Below are positions 42,729 to 49,762 of a stretch of 53,511 bases of DNA, in pieces. The stretch spans positions 1 through 53,511 of the forward strand of contig JAHPYY010000094.1 of NCBI GenBank assembly GCA_019058515.1, given 5' to 3'. Position numbers and translations under genes: made by a program. The notes below the pieces were generated by a model. That model was not told the origin of the DNA and did no database searches. It was given only the letters and a program-made list of their open reading frames with translations. Position 1 is the first letter of the stretch, and every line of letters begins with the position of its first letter. Source of the stretch: Promethearchaeota archaeon. GTDB lineage: Archaea; Asgardarchaeota; Lokiarchaeia; Sigynarchaeales; SOKP01.

Positions 42729-43550
42729 TTGAGTCAAGGTGGAAATAGAAGAGAAGAAAAACTAGATTTTATATCGACATCGGGCGTGTATAAGACTCCA
42801 TTTAGCTTAATAATTATCCTTCAATTGTGCGTAGGTGTGTATGTGTTAATTTTAGTAAATCTATGGTACCTAAATTCGCTATACTACCTTCTGACTAGCG
42901 AGCAATTCTATCCAATAGAGCCAAAAGGGTATTGGTTTTATTGGTTGTTGCTTCCCCTAAACATTTACGCAAACTTGTTTTTGTTTGCATTCACCATTAT
43001 AGGCTTTTCAGCACTCCTCATAAAAATACTAAACAAATTATGCCCAATAAAAGAAGGTGTTTTTGAGGTCGGTTCAAAGGATTGGAAGTACACGCACAGA
43101 AGATTTTGGACAGCTTACTTTCCAATTTGGCTTTCCCGAGCTCTACCGTTGCCTTGGTTAGATACAATTGCGTATAAAATGCTAGGCGCTAGTATTGGCC
43201 CCAATATTGTTATGTACGAAGGGTACATCGATCCCTTCCTGGTGAACATCGGAAAAAACACAATGACTTCTCTACACGTGTGTATTTTTTCACACTTAAT
43301 TTACCACGATAAGGTTTACGTAAAAGAAGTTATGATCGGCGAAAATTGCATCATCGGACCCCAAACGGTGGTAAGCCCAGGCACTTTTGTTGAAGATGGG
43401 GCGGTATTAGGCGCTAACAGCTATACTGATGTGTCTCAGCGTCTCGAAAAAGACTTAATTCACATTGGAACTCCCGTTGATAAAACCTTTTCCATTCAGA
43501 CAATCGAGGAATCGCAGGAAAAATACGATAAGATTAGAAAAAGCGAATAA
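42729..43550 (+). CDS. membrane-anchored left-handed beta-helix (acyltransferase-like) protein 1
   Basis: Two membrane helices (PFSLIIILQLCVGVYVLILV, LPLNIYANLFLFAFTIIGFS) are followed by a left-handed beta-helix domain with hexapeptide turns: LGASIGPNIVMYEGYIDPF, VNIGKNTMTSLHVCIF, VMIGENCIIGPQTVVSPGTF and AVLGANSYTDVS. The plan resembles the acyltransferase-like C-terminal domain of some peptide synthetases. The frame is open from a TTG at 42606, but the first 40 codons look noncoding; TTG 42729 is my choice. A paralogue follows 36 bases later, so the pair may modify lipid or cell-surface compounds together; the substrate is unknown. Confidence 0.8.
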   Translation: MSQGGNRREEKLDFISTSGVYKTPFSLIIILQLCVGVYVLILVNLWYLNSLYYLLTSEQFYPIEPKGYWFYWLLLPLNIYANLFLFAFTIIGFSALLIKILNKLCPIKEGVFEVGSKDWKYTHRRFWTAYFPIWLSRALPLPWLDTIAYKMLGASIGPNIVMYEGYIDPFLVNIGKNTMTSLHVCIFSHLIYHDKVYVKEVMIGENCIIGPQTVVSPGTFVEDGAVLGANSYTDVSQRLEKDLIHIGTPVDKTFSIQTIEESQEKYDKIRKSE

Positions 43551-43586
43551 TATTAAAAATTTAAAAAATCTACACAAGAAGAAACT

Positions 43587-44330
43587 ATGTTTCAACCAAC
43601 CAGTTTGAAAGGAGCGTCTCCTACGCCTATTGACGAGAGAATACGGATTAAATTGTTACCCATTTATTTCATAATAATCGTGCTAAGCTTCATTCCACTA
43701 GTCGTGTTTGAGTCAATTTACCTTACTGTTTTTTGGCGTAAAGGCTTTTACTGGTTATTCTTCCTTCTCATTCCGTTTAATATTGTGATAAGCGTTTACT
43801 TACTTGAATTAAATGCAATACTGCTATCTTCGATAATAGTTAGAGTTGTGAATCTAATTCACCGACCTATTGAAGGAGTTTTCTCACGAGAAATCAACGA
43901 TAAAAACTACTTCTATTGGAACTTAAGAAACGCGGTAAAGAAATGGCCTTTGTTTTTGGAAGCGTCTAATCCCTTTCCTTGGTTCAAGTCTCGCTTTGTT
44001 TTGCGATTTTTCGGTGTCAGAATAGGATCAAATTCAATATGCGATAATAGTTGGATATCCTCAGAATTTGTGGAAATTGGGAAAAACACTATAATAGGCA
44101 TGGGATCGACAATATTAAGTTTTGGAATTGATTGTGATGAGTTTATATTGAAGAAAATAGTGGTCGAAGCGAATTCAATCATAGGAGCAAAATGCGTGTT
44201 GCTCCCAGGAACAGTTATGGAACAAAATGTAAAATTAAATGCACACTCGTACACCCAATATAATCAAATCTTAGAAGAAAACAAGATTTATCGTGGTTAT
44301 CCTGCTTCTTTGTTAAGAGACTATTCATAA
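43587..44330 (+). CDS. membrane-anchored left-handed beta-helix (acyltransferase-like) protein 2
   Basis: This 247-residue paralogue of the preceding gene has two helices (LPIYFIIIVLSFIPLVVF, WLFFLLIPFNIVISVYLLEL), the shared blocks IEGVFSREINDKNYFYWNLR and NPFPWFKSRFVLRFFGVRIG, then hexapeptide strands SNSICDNSWISSEFVEIGKN, TIIGMGSTIL and NSIIGAKCVLLPGTV. In the first protein a His lies before the first strand (SLHVCIFSHLIYHD); here the same place reads MGSTILSFGIDCDE, so a catalytic His may be missing. The gene pair may form a hetero-oligomer; that is inference. Confidence 0.8.
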   Translation: MFQPTSLKGASPTPIDERIRIKLLPIYFIIIVLSFIPLVVFESIYLTVFWRKGFYWLFFLLIPFNIVISVYLLELNAILLSSIIVRVVNLIHRPIEGVFSREINDKNYFYWNLRNAVKKWPLFLEASNPFPWFKSRFVLRFFGVRIGSNSICDNSWISSEFVEIGKNTIIGMGSTILSFGIDCDEFILKKIVVEANSIIGAKCVLLPGTVMEQNVKLNAHSYTQYNQILEENKIYRGYPASLLRDYS

Positions 44331-44380
44331 TAACCGAAAAATTAAATGAATTCTTTCTTTTCAATATTATGGTGTAAAAA

Positions 44381-45607
44381 GTGAATCTCGATTTATTAGA
44401 ACAATATAACATACTTGTGATTCGCTACAATTCTGAAATTTGGCTTAAATCGACGAAAGTCAAAATAAATATGGTTAAAACCCTTATTAACAACCTTAAA
44501 TACGCATTTAAAAGAAATGGAGTCGAGTTTCATAAGTATAAACTAAGCGACGATTCAACACGGATATTCTTCAATCTGGACAACGACCAAATGAGTTCCG
44601 CGATCAATGCTGCGTTAAATACATTTGGTGTCGACTCGATTAGTCCTGCTGTGAGATCTTCAAATAAAGTCGAACACATCACCCGACGCGCTTTAAATGT
44701 CGCTCAAGACATATTGAAATTAAACGACACCTTTGCTTTGCGAGTGAAAAGAAGCGGAGAGCACCCTTATTCGTCTAAAGATGTAGCAATCATGGTTGGT
44801 CAAGCGATTAACGACCATTTTAAGCACCTTAACCTTAAAGTGAACTTAAGTCAACCGTTAAAACTTATTTATATAGAAATAAGGGGTAATTTTTCTTATA
44901 TCTTTACAAATATACATAGAAGTAAATGGGTTGGGTTACCAATTGACAATCGTAAAATTGTAACGGTATTAGATGTGGGAAGGGTTTCTGATTTAATTGC
45001 AGGGTTAATGCTGGCAAAGCGGGGATGCCGATTTATCGTGTTCCATTTTGATTTAGAAGACAACGATGCAAAAATAGAAGACCATCTCGAAAATTGGCGT
45101 CAAGTATTAAAATTTTTACCCTATTCTAAAATTGAGTTTTTCGATATCAAACTTCTGCCAATATTAGATTTTCTCACTTCGAAGCCTAAATTAAAGGAAT
45201 ATCATTGCGCATTTTGTCGAATATTGCGATTTTCTTCGGCGGCTTACCTTTTAAAAAAAGAAAGTTTTAAATGGGTTTCAGCAACTCGAGCGTATACAGA
45301 CGGCTTAAACTTTAATAAATCCTATAAATGCTCCGATCTTGTTGATTTACAATCAATAAGGTTTAATTCGCTGTTTTCAGATCTTCCCATTTTTACACCT
45401 TTAGCTGGATTGACTCAAAATGAGATTAGTGACATTCAAAATAATGTGTCGCAAAAACTTAAAAGCAACCGCTTCTGTAGATTTGATTTTATTGAACAGG
45501 CATTTGATTATGGTTACTTAAAGTCAACAATTGAAGAATTAGATCTTCAATGTATTATTAAAGAAAAACTAACCTATACAAAATTAATTGTTAAATCTAA
45601 TCCATAG
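44381..45607 (+). CDS. ThiI-like THUMP/PP-loop protein with degenerate PP-loop
   Basis: The 408-residue protein starts at GTG. An N-terminal ferredoxin-like and THUMP region (YNSEIWLKSTKVKINMVKTL to EIRGNFSYIFTNIHRSKWVG) is followed by a PP-loop ATPase domain. ThiI needs SGGxDS; here the place reads VLDVGRVSDLIAGLMLAKRG, so the adenylation loop has lost both glycines and the first Ser. Cys pair HCAFCRI near 280 and GLTQNEISDI (matching PLIGxDKxEI) remain. Classic ThiI makes 4-thiouridine in tRNA. This copy may bind tRNA without adenylating it. A ThiS/MoaD-like carrier gene follows, suggesting sulfur transfer. Confidence 0.8.
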   Translation: MNLDLLEQYNILVIRYNSEIWLKSTKVKINMVKTLINNLKYAFKRNGVEFHKYKLSDDSTRIFFNLDNDQMSSAINAALNTFGVDSISPAVRSSNKVEHITRRALNVAQDILKLNDTFALRVKRSGEHPYSSKDVAIMVGQAINDHFKHLNLKVNLSQPLKLIYIEIRGNFSYIFTNIHRSKWVGLPIDNRKIVTVLDVGRVSDLIAGLMLAKRGCRFIVFHFDLEDNDAKIEDHLENWRQVLKFLPYSKIEFFDIKLLPILDFLTSKPKLKEYHCAFCRILRFSSAAYLLKKESFKWVSATRAYTDGLNFNKSYKCSDLVDLQSIRFNSLFSDLPIFTPLAGLTQNEISDIQNNVSQKLKSNRFCRFDFIEQAFDYGYLKSTIEELDLQCIIKEKLTYTKLIVKSNP

Positions 45608-45741
45608 CTCAAAAGTCTGTGCAAATTATAAGAGAAACATTAAAAAATATAACTTAATTAGATGAATAAAGCATTTCTAAAAAAAGCGACAATTATAATT
45701 GTAGTTAGTTTCCTTAAATTTAAGATATTATAGGTGTTCTT

Positions 45742-46023
45742 ATGGTAAATGTAAATCTTAACCTGCTTAACATTTTTGCGCTACAACTAAATAAAAATGT
45801 GATCCAATGCGAAGGTAATACTGTAGGGGAAATAATTACAGAGTTTATCAGAGAATACAAGAATTCCCTTGATCCGCGACTATTAAGCTCTAATCAAAAG
45901 AAACTAAACGAACAAATCTTGATTCTTGTCAACGGTCAAAATATAGAAAGCTTAAAAAGGTACAAAACAAAACTCAAAGAAGGCGACAATATATATTTAT
46001 CAATTGCACTCTCTGGTGGCTGA
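45742..46023 (+). CDS. ubiquitin-like sulfur carrier (ThiS/MoaD/Urm1-like)
   Basis: This 93-residue beta-grasp protein ends in the LSGG tail (IYLSIALSGG), the C-terminal Gly-Gly that is thiocarboxylated or conjugated in this superfamily. Typical blocks are VGEIITEFIREYKNSLDPRL and the ILVNGQNIESLKRYKTKLKE strand with NG turn before GDNIYLS. It might serve molybdopterin, thiamine, tRNA thiolation or ubiquitin-like conjugation. It stands 134 bases after the ThiI-like gene on the same strand, and no E1-like or JAMM protease gene is in the window. Confidence 0.9.
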   Translation: MVNVNLNLLNIFALQLNKNVIQCEGNTVGEIITEFIREYKNSLDPRLLSSNQKKLNEQILILVNGQNIESLKRYKTKLKEGDNIYLSIALSGG

Positions 46024-46165
46024 AAGAATTCTTCTCGGATTTAAAAAAAAAGCTTATAAACTAACGGCACTATGAATTATTAAGACTGTAATTTTTTATT
46101 AATAAAAATTTTATTAGTAGATTACCTATAAAATACTTGGAAAAATTACAAGAGGAGGAGCAAAA

Positions 46166-47098
46166 ACGAAAAAACTTGCTTTTTTAGGCCTAGATAATGC
46201 TGGTAAAACGAGTATTATAACAGCTATTAAGCGACGGTTCGGTTTTGAAGAAGAAGTTGCCTTATTAACTCCCACTCGACGAATCGACAGGGATACCTTT
46301 AAATTTCTGGGCATAGAAATATCCAGATTCGATTTTGGTGGACAAATGCAATATAGGAAAGATTACCTGGAAAATCCAGGTAAATATCTAAGCGGAACGG
46401 AGTTAATCTTCTATGTAATAGATGTGCAAGACCACGAACGATATATGGAAGCGCTCGATTACATCGATCAGGTTTTAATTTATTTTAAGGAAGTTAGAGA
46501 AAATCCCTGCGTTGCGATCTTTTTTCATAAATTTGATCCTGATATAACTATGGATAAAGAGTTGAATCGCAGAATCCTCGGTTTAAAACAAGCTCTGACA
46601 AGATATTCTCACGAATTTGACATATTGTTTTTTGAGACTACTATTTACGATATTAAATCAATAATGGATGGATTTTCGAGTGGTCTTTCGTTCCTATTTG
46701 AAAAAATGGAGTTAATCTCACAATTATTCATGGAGATCAGTAAAAACTATAAAGCAATTCTTATATCTTTATTTGACGCTAAAGGGTTTTCTATCGGAGA
46801 GTATTACCGACCACACCTACAACTCAAAGAAAAATTAAAAATATACGACATATACATCGAATGTCAAAAAAGGATCATCGATGAGAATCGTAATTTGTTT
46901 GAATTTTCTGATAAATTCGACGACGGCTCTCGGTTTTCAGGAGTGATCGAAGTATTGAGATTTGGAAAATTTGACTTCTACTTGTTGTTTATCATCGAAG
47001 AAGACGAAACGGATCTGGAAAAAACAGTAAAACTTTTGGATAAAATTGAAGCGGCTAAACCTCAGATGGAAAATTTGATTCTACAAATCATACAATAA
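46166..47098 (+). CDS. Gtr1/RagA-like GTPase with C-terminal roadblock-like domain, ACG start
   Basis: The 310-residue protein has the length of yeast Gtr1. The N-terminal G domain has G1 FLGLDNAGKTS (6-16), the switch I region TPTRRIDRD, G3 FDFGGQ (55-60) and G4 FHKFD (120-124) as in Rag GTPases. From about residue 178 an alpha/beta part (FMEISKNYKAILISLFDAKG ... GVIEVLRFGKFDFYLLFIIE) resembles the roadblock/longin-type domain that Rag proteins use to dimerise. No ATG, GTG or TTG exists upstream of ATG 46346, which would cut off G1 and G3. The sequence GAGGAGG (46153-46159) is 6 bases before ACG 46166, and M-K-K-L-A-F-L-G is the standard beginning. Confidence 0.85.
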   Translation, partial: TKKLAFLGLDNAGKTSIITAIKRRFGFEEEVALLTPTRRIDRDTFKFLGIEISRFDFGGQMQYRKDYLENPGKYLSGTELIFYVIDVQDHERYMEALDYIDQVLIYFKEVRENPCVAIFFHKFDPDITMDKELNRRILGLKQALTRYSHEFDILFFETTIYDIKSIMDGFSSGLSFLFEKMELISQLFMEISKNYKAILISLFDAKGFSIGEYYRPHLQLKEKLKIYDIYIECQKRIIDENRNLFEFSDKFDDGSRFSGVIEVLRFGKFDFYLLFIIEEDETDLEKTVKLLDKIEAAKPQMENLILQIIQ

Positions 47099-47155
47099 GC
47101 AATTCACTAAATTAACTTTTACTCTCTCTTAAAAGATAAGAGAAATTCTTCAATA

Positions 47156-48187
47156 TCAGTTCTCGAAGGATAAAGGTTGCTTTGAGATTTTAAACGCAGC
47201 AATCCCAGTGCTGTAAATTCCGCATGTTATCAATACTTCTTTTAAGGTTTTATTGTTTTCCTTAATAAACATTTTACTAAGTTTAGTCTTATTCTCGATT
47301 AATTCGCAAAAACGCATCAAAAAACCTGCTGCATATGAATCCCCTGCTCCAATTCGATTAACAACTTCTACTTGTAACGGTGATATAAATATATTATCTA
47401 ACCTTTCAGTAAAGATGTGTGAACCGTTTTTTCCCTCAGTGATCACTCGTATTTTTGCGTACTTCTTAAGTATATCGTCAATTTCTTTCACCTGGTAATT
47501 TTTACCTAAGATTCTACTAATATCACTATAACTAGTGAACAGAAGGTCTATTCTTTGTTCGATAGTATTGTCAAGCTCCTCAAGAGAATTTAGATTTTGC
47601 TTCTCCAAATTCGCTGAAATGATAACATTATAATGTTGCAATCTGTTGATTATATCCTTGAATTGACTAGAGATCGAGGCAAAACAGGTTAACTTCATTT
47701 TTTTTATTTGCGTATCTGTCAATTTTAAGCCTTTAAAGTCAATTTTTCTTTTCAAGTTAGATGCTACGAACATTTTTGTCGTGAAGTTTGACTTTATTAT
47801 AGTACTTATAGGCGTCTTTTTGTTTATAATTCGTATTAAACCTGAATCAATCGCAATGGATTTTAACTCTTCTAACGCTTCCGTGAAGTCTGTACCAATA
47901 ACGGAGATTAATTGGAAGAAGGCCCCTAAAGTGGCTAAAATTTCTGCTGTGTTGCTAGCTTCTCCTCCACGTTTAATAACGGCATTTCCCTTAATTTTAT
48001 TTGGAAGCTTTGAAATTGCTCTTCTTATAACCTTTGCTAAGACACGCTTATTTATGTCGTCTGGATTGTATTTTAAAAATTGATGTAGTTCAACAGGAAC
48101 GCTACTTACAACATTGTCTAAAAAAGCGTTTTCGTAATACAAATCTTTATGTAATTCGCCAATAATTGAAATAACTTGATTATTCAA
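47156..48187 (-). CDS. PfkB-family carbohydrate kinase
   Basis: This 343-residue ribokinase-type enzyme has the substrate motif RGGEASNTAEILATLGAFFQ and the anion-hole signature RIGAGDSYAAGFL (catalytic Asp). The first strand is QVISIIGELHKDLYYENAF. The frame is open to 48286, but its extra 33 residues are the tRNA-Ser gene read through. I therefore start at TTG 48187, which has GGTGA about 10 bases upstream and gives the family's normal N-terminus. The start lies only 29 bases after the tRNA 3' end, so the kinase is probably transcribed together with the tRNA. The substrate sugar or nucleoside is unknown. Confidence 0.88.
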   Translation of the reverse strand: MNNQVISIIGELHKDLYYENAFLDNVVSSVPVELHQFLKYNPDDINKRVLAKVIRRAISKLPNKIKGNAVIKRGGEASNTAEILATLGAFFQLISVIGTDFTEALEELKSIAIDSGLIRIINKKTPISTIIKSNFTTKMFVASNLKRKIDFKGLKLTDTQIKKMKLTCFASISSQFKDIINRLQHYNVIISANLEKQNLNSLEELDNTIEQRIDLLFTSYSDISRILGKNYQVKEIDDILKKYAKIRVITEGKNGSHIFTERLDNIFISPLQVEVVNRIGAGDSYAAGFLMRFCELIENKTKLSKMFIKENNKTLKEVLITCGIYSTGIAAFKISKQPLSFEN

Positions 48188-48216
48188 ATCTATAAGCTCA
48201 CCTGGAATAGAAATAA

Positions 48217-48345
48217 CGCAGATGGAGGGAATCTCGAAAATACGAGAAGTTCGTTTTCTCTCGAACCCCCGTGCGCTTACACGCACCGGCTTGCTCTCGA
48301 TAAGTAGACTCGAGGCCGGCGTCTTACCAGCTAGGCTACATCTGC
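48217..48345 (-). tRNA. tRNA-Ser(CGA) with two introns
   Basis: The acceptor stem GCAGATG (48339-48345) pairs with CATCTGC (48218-48224); discriminator G (48217) and the long variable arm (GTGCG/CGCAC) mark tRNA-Ser. The anticodon stem CCGGC/GCCGG encloses CT-CGA-G, then a 17-nt intron (48292-48308) at position 37/38. A second intron of 29 nt (48231-48259) sits at 59/60 in the T-loop. It has a BHB: outer GGGGG/CCCTC, central TTCG/CGAG, inner GAAA/TTTT, bulges AGA and ATT; removal leaves T-loop TTCGAGT. Mature length is 83 nt and CCA is not encoded. The D stem has one C-A mismatch (11-24). Confidence 0.93.
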
Positions 48346-48387
48346 GTAGTAAATGTGTAATTAATCAAAATACTATAGAAAGCGTAA

Positions 48388-48398
48388 GCATAAAAAGC
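48388..48398 (-). promoter_or_regulatory. TATA-like box of the tRNA-Ser/pfkB unit
   Basis: Read on the minus strand GCTTTTTATGC lies about 43-53 bases before the mature tRNA 5' end, a fitting distance for an archaeal box A with a short 5' leader. No other A/T box as clear lies nearer. Confidence 0.4.
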
Positions 48399-48482
48399 AT
48401 TTATTTTTTACTAATAATATTATTTGAAAGTTATTAGGTCGAGACAGCTTAAAATACTCATTATTATCTGGAAAAATTAACC

Positions 48483-48782
48483 CTACTTTACCGGAACATA
48501 TACTTTCATTTTTAAAGAAGGATCGTAGAGTTTAATTAAACCCTCCTGTTCGTATTGCTTTAGTAATTGCTTTGCCGTGGAGACCTTAATGTCGTATCTT
48601 AAGGCAATATCGGTAGCTAGTATACTCTTTTTTTTCCCTAAACTTTCTCTAATTTCTTTTTCCATTGCTGGGGGGACGAACGCATCTCTTTCTACAACAT
48701 TTACTTGCTTTGTTCTTCCGTATTTTCTCCTTAAATTTAAGGTAGCTTTTCTAACTAATTGTTTGTCATCTTTTTCTGACAT
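48483..48782 (-). CDS. rps25e: 30S ribosomal protein eS25
   Basis: This 99-residue small-subunit protein is found in eukaryotes and some archaea. The family block RDAFVPPAMEKEIRESLG is followed by the winged-helix part ILATDIALRYDIKVSTAKQL and EGLIKLYDPSLKMKVY. In eukaryotes eS25 sits in the head near the E-site and aids IRES initiation. It is a single gene here, divergent from the Bud23-like gene, whose product (if a true Bud23) also acts on the small subunit. Confidence 0.95.
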   Translation of the reverse strand: MSEKDDKQLVRKATLNLRRKYGRTKQVNVVERDAFVPPAMEKEIRESLGKKKSILATDIALRYDIKVSTAKQLLKQYEQEGLIKLYDPSLKMKVYVPVK

Positions 48783-48926
48783 AATTGATAAAACAAGTAA
48801 TTTTTATGGTAACGAGAGTTATAGTACATTATAAAGTTGTAATTCTAATAAAATTTGCGATAGGAAATTGAAAATCCTAAATCGTAAAGCTTTTATAATA
48901 TTTTTTTCCTATGAACTGAACTTAAT

Positions 48927-49544
48927 ATGAACAATCGAAACAACTTCCACATTAAAACCGCTAGACCAGAAGAAGAGCACAATATATCTCTTGAATACTT
49001 TAAGGGAGAAAATGTAGAAAGGTACGCGTTATCAAAAGCAATAATGAACATCCAAGAGAAAATCACGGAGAGAGCACTAGAACTATTGGATATAGGGCAC
49101 AAATCTCCAAGAATCCTGGATTTAGGATGTGGTCCTGGTTTTTCCTCTCTTTATCTCAAATTAAAAGGTTACAATGTAGTATCATTGGATCTTAACTCTA
49201 GTTTTCTATATTACTACTATCTTAGTGACATTAATCCGATCTTAGCAGATATGACGGTATTACCATTTAAAAACTCCAGTTTCGACGCCGTAATTTCCAT
49301 TTCCACTCTGCAATGGATTTCCAAAAATAAACATAAACTATATAGTTTATTTAAATCCCTAAACGATATTACACGAATCGGCGCGAAATTAGTAATTCAA
49401 TTTTACCCCAAATCAAATAATGAAATAGATAAAATTAAAGAAGTTGTTAACCTATTTGCTCAATTTAACGGTGGTTTCGTTATAGATAATCCACAAAATC
49501 CCAAGAAACGTAAAATCTATTTATTGCTAAAAAAATCTCATTAA
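48927..49544 (+). CDS. Bud23-like SAM-dependent methyltransferase (18S rRNA m7G type)
   Basis: This 205-residue class I methyltransferase has SAM motif I ILDLGCGPGFSS (63-74) and the acidic end of strand 2 VVSLDLNSS. Beyond the general fold it has the special Bud23 blocks: ARPEEEHNISLEYFKGENV near the start, MNIQEKITERALELL, ISISTLQWIS, YSLFKSLNDI and QFYPKSNNEIDKI with GGFVIDNP later. Eukaryotic Bud23 (WBSCR22) methylates a guanine at N7 in small-subunit rRNA together with Trm112. The basic nuclear-import tail of the eukaryotic enzyme is absent, as expected. A Trm112 gene is not in the window. eS25 is the divergent neighbour. Confidence 0.85.
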   Translation: MNNRNNFHIKTARPEEEHNISLEYFKGENVERYALSKAIMNIQEKITERALELLDIGHKSPRILDLGCGPGFSSLYLKLKGYNVVSLDLNSSFLYYYYLSDINPILADMTVLPFKNSSFDAVISISTLQWISKNKHKLYSLFKSLNDITRIGAKLVIQFYPKSNNEIDKIKEVVNLFAQFNGGFVIDNPQNPKKRKIYLLLKKSH

Positions 49545-49556
49545 TTAACACATTAA

Positions 49557-49686
49557 TTTTGCATATGACTAATTCTTGAAATAGTCAACTTTGTTACGTA
49601 ATTATCCTTTACCATATGCAAAAATAAAAATTTTAATATGCTAACTTTATTAGTTTTATTAACATGGATTTCTAATATTAGCATAT
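49557..49686. promoter_or_regulatory. cluster of four GCATAT/ATATGC sites upstream of the giant surface protein gene
   Basis: TTTTGCATATG (49557-49567) is an exact inverted match of CATATGCAAAA (49613-49623), and ATATGCTAA (49636-49644) of TTAGCATAT (49678-49686). The four share the core GCATAT in alternating orientation. The last lies 77 bases before the start codon. Two nested dyads like this suggest binding sites for a dimeric regulator; a structured leader is an alternative. Confidence 0.5.
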
Positions 49687-49762
49687 AGTCTTTATATGAT
49701 AATATTTTCTAATTTACACACAAATTTGATAACAAACTATTTACAAAAAAGTGAATAAATAA

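Noticed and set aside
48188..48286. N-terminal extension of the PfkB kinase
   Set aside because: These codons are the 3' half of the tRNA-Ser gene and its intron read in frame; the kinase fold begins after TTG 48187.
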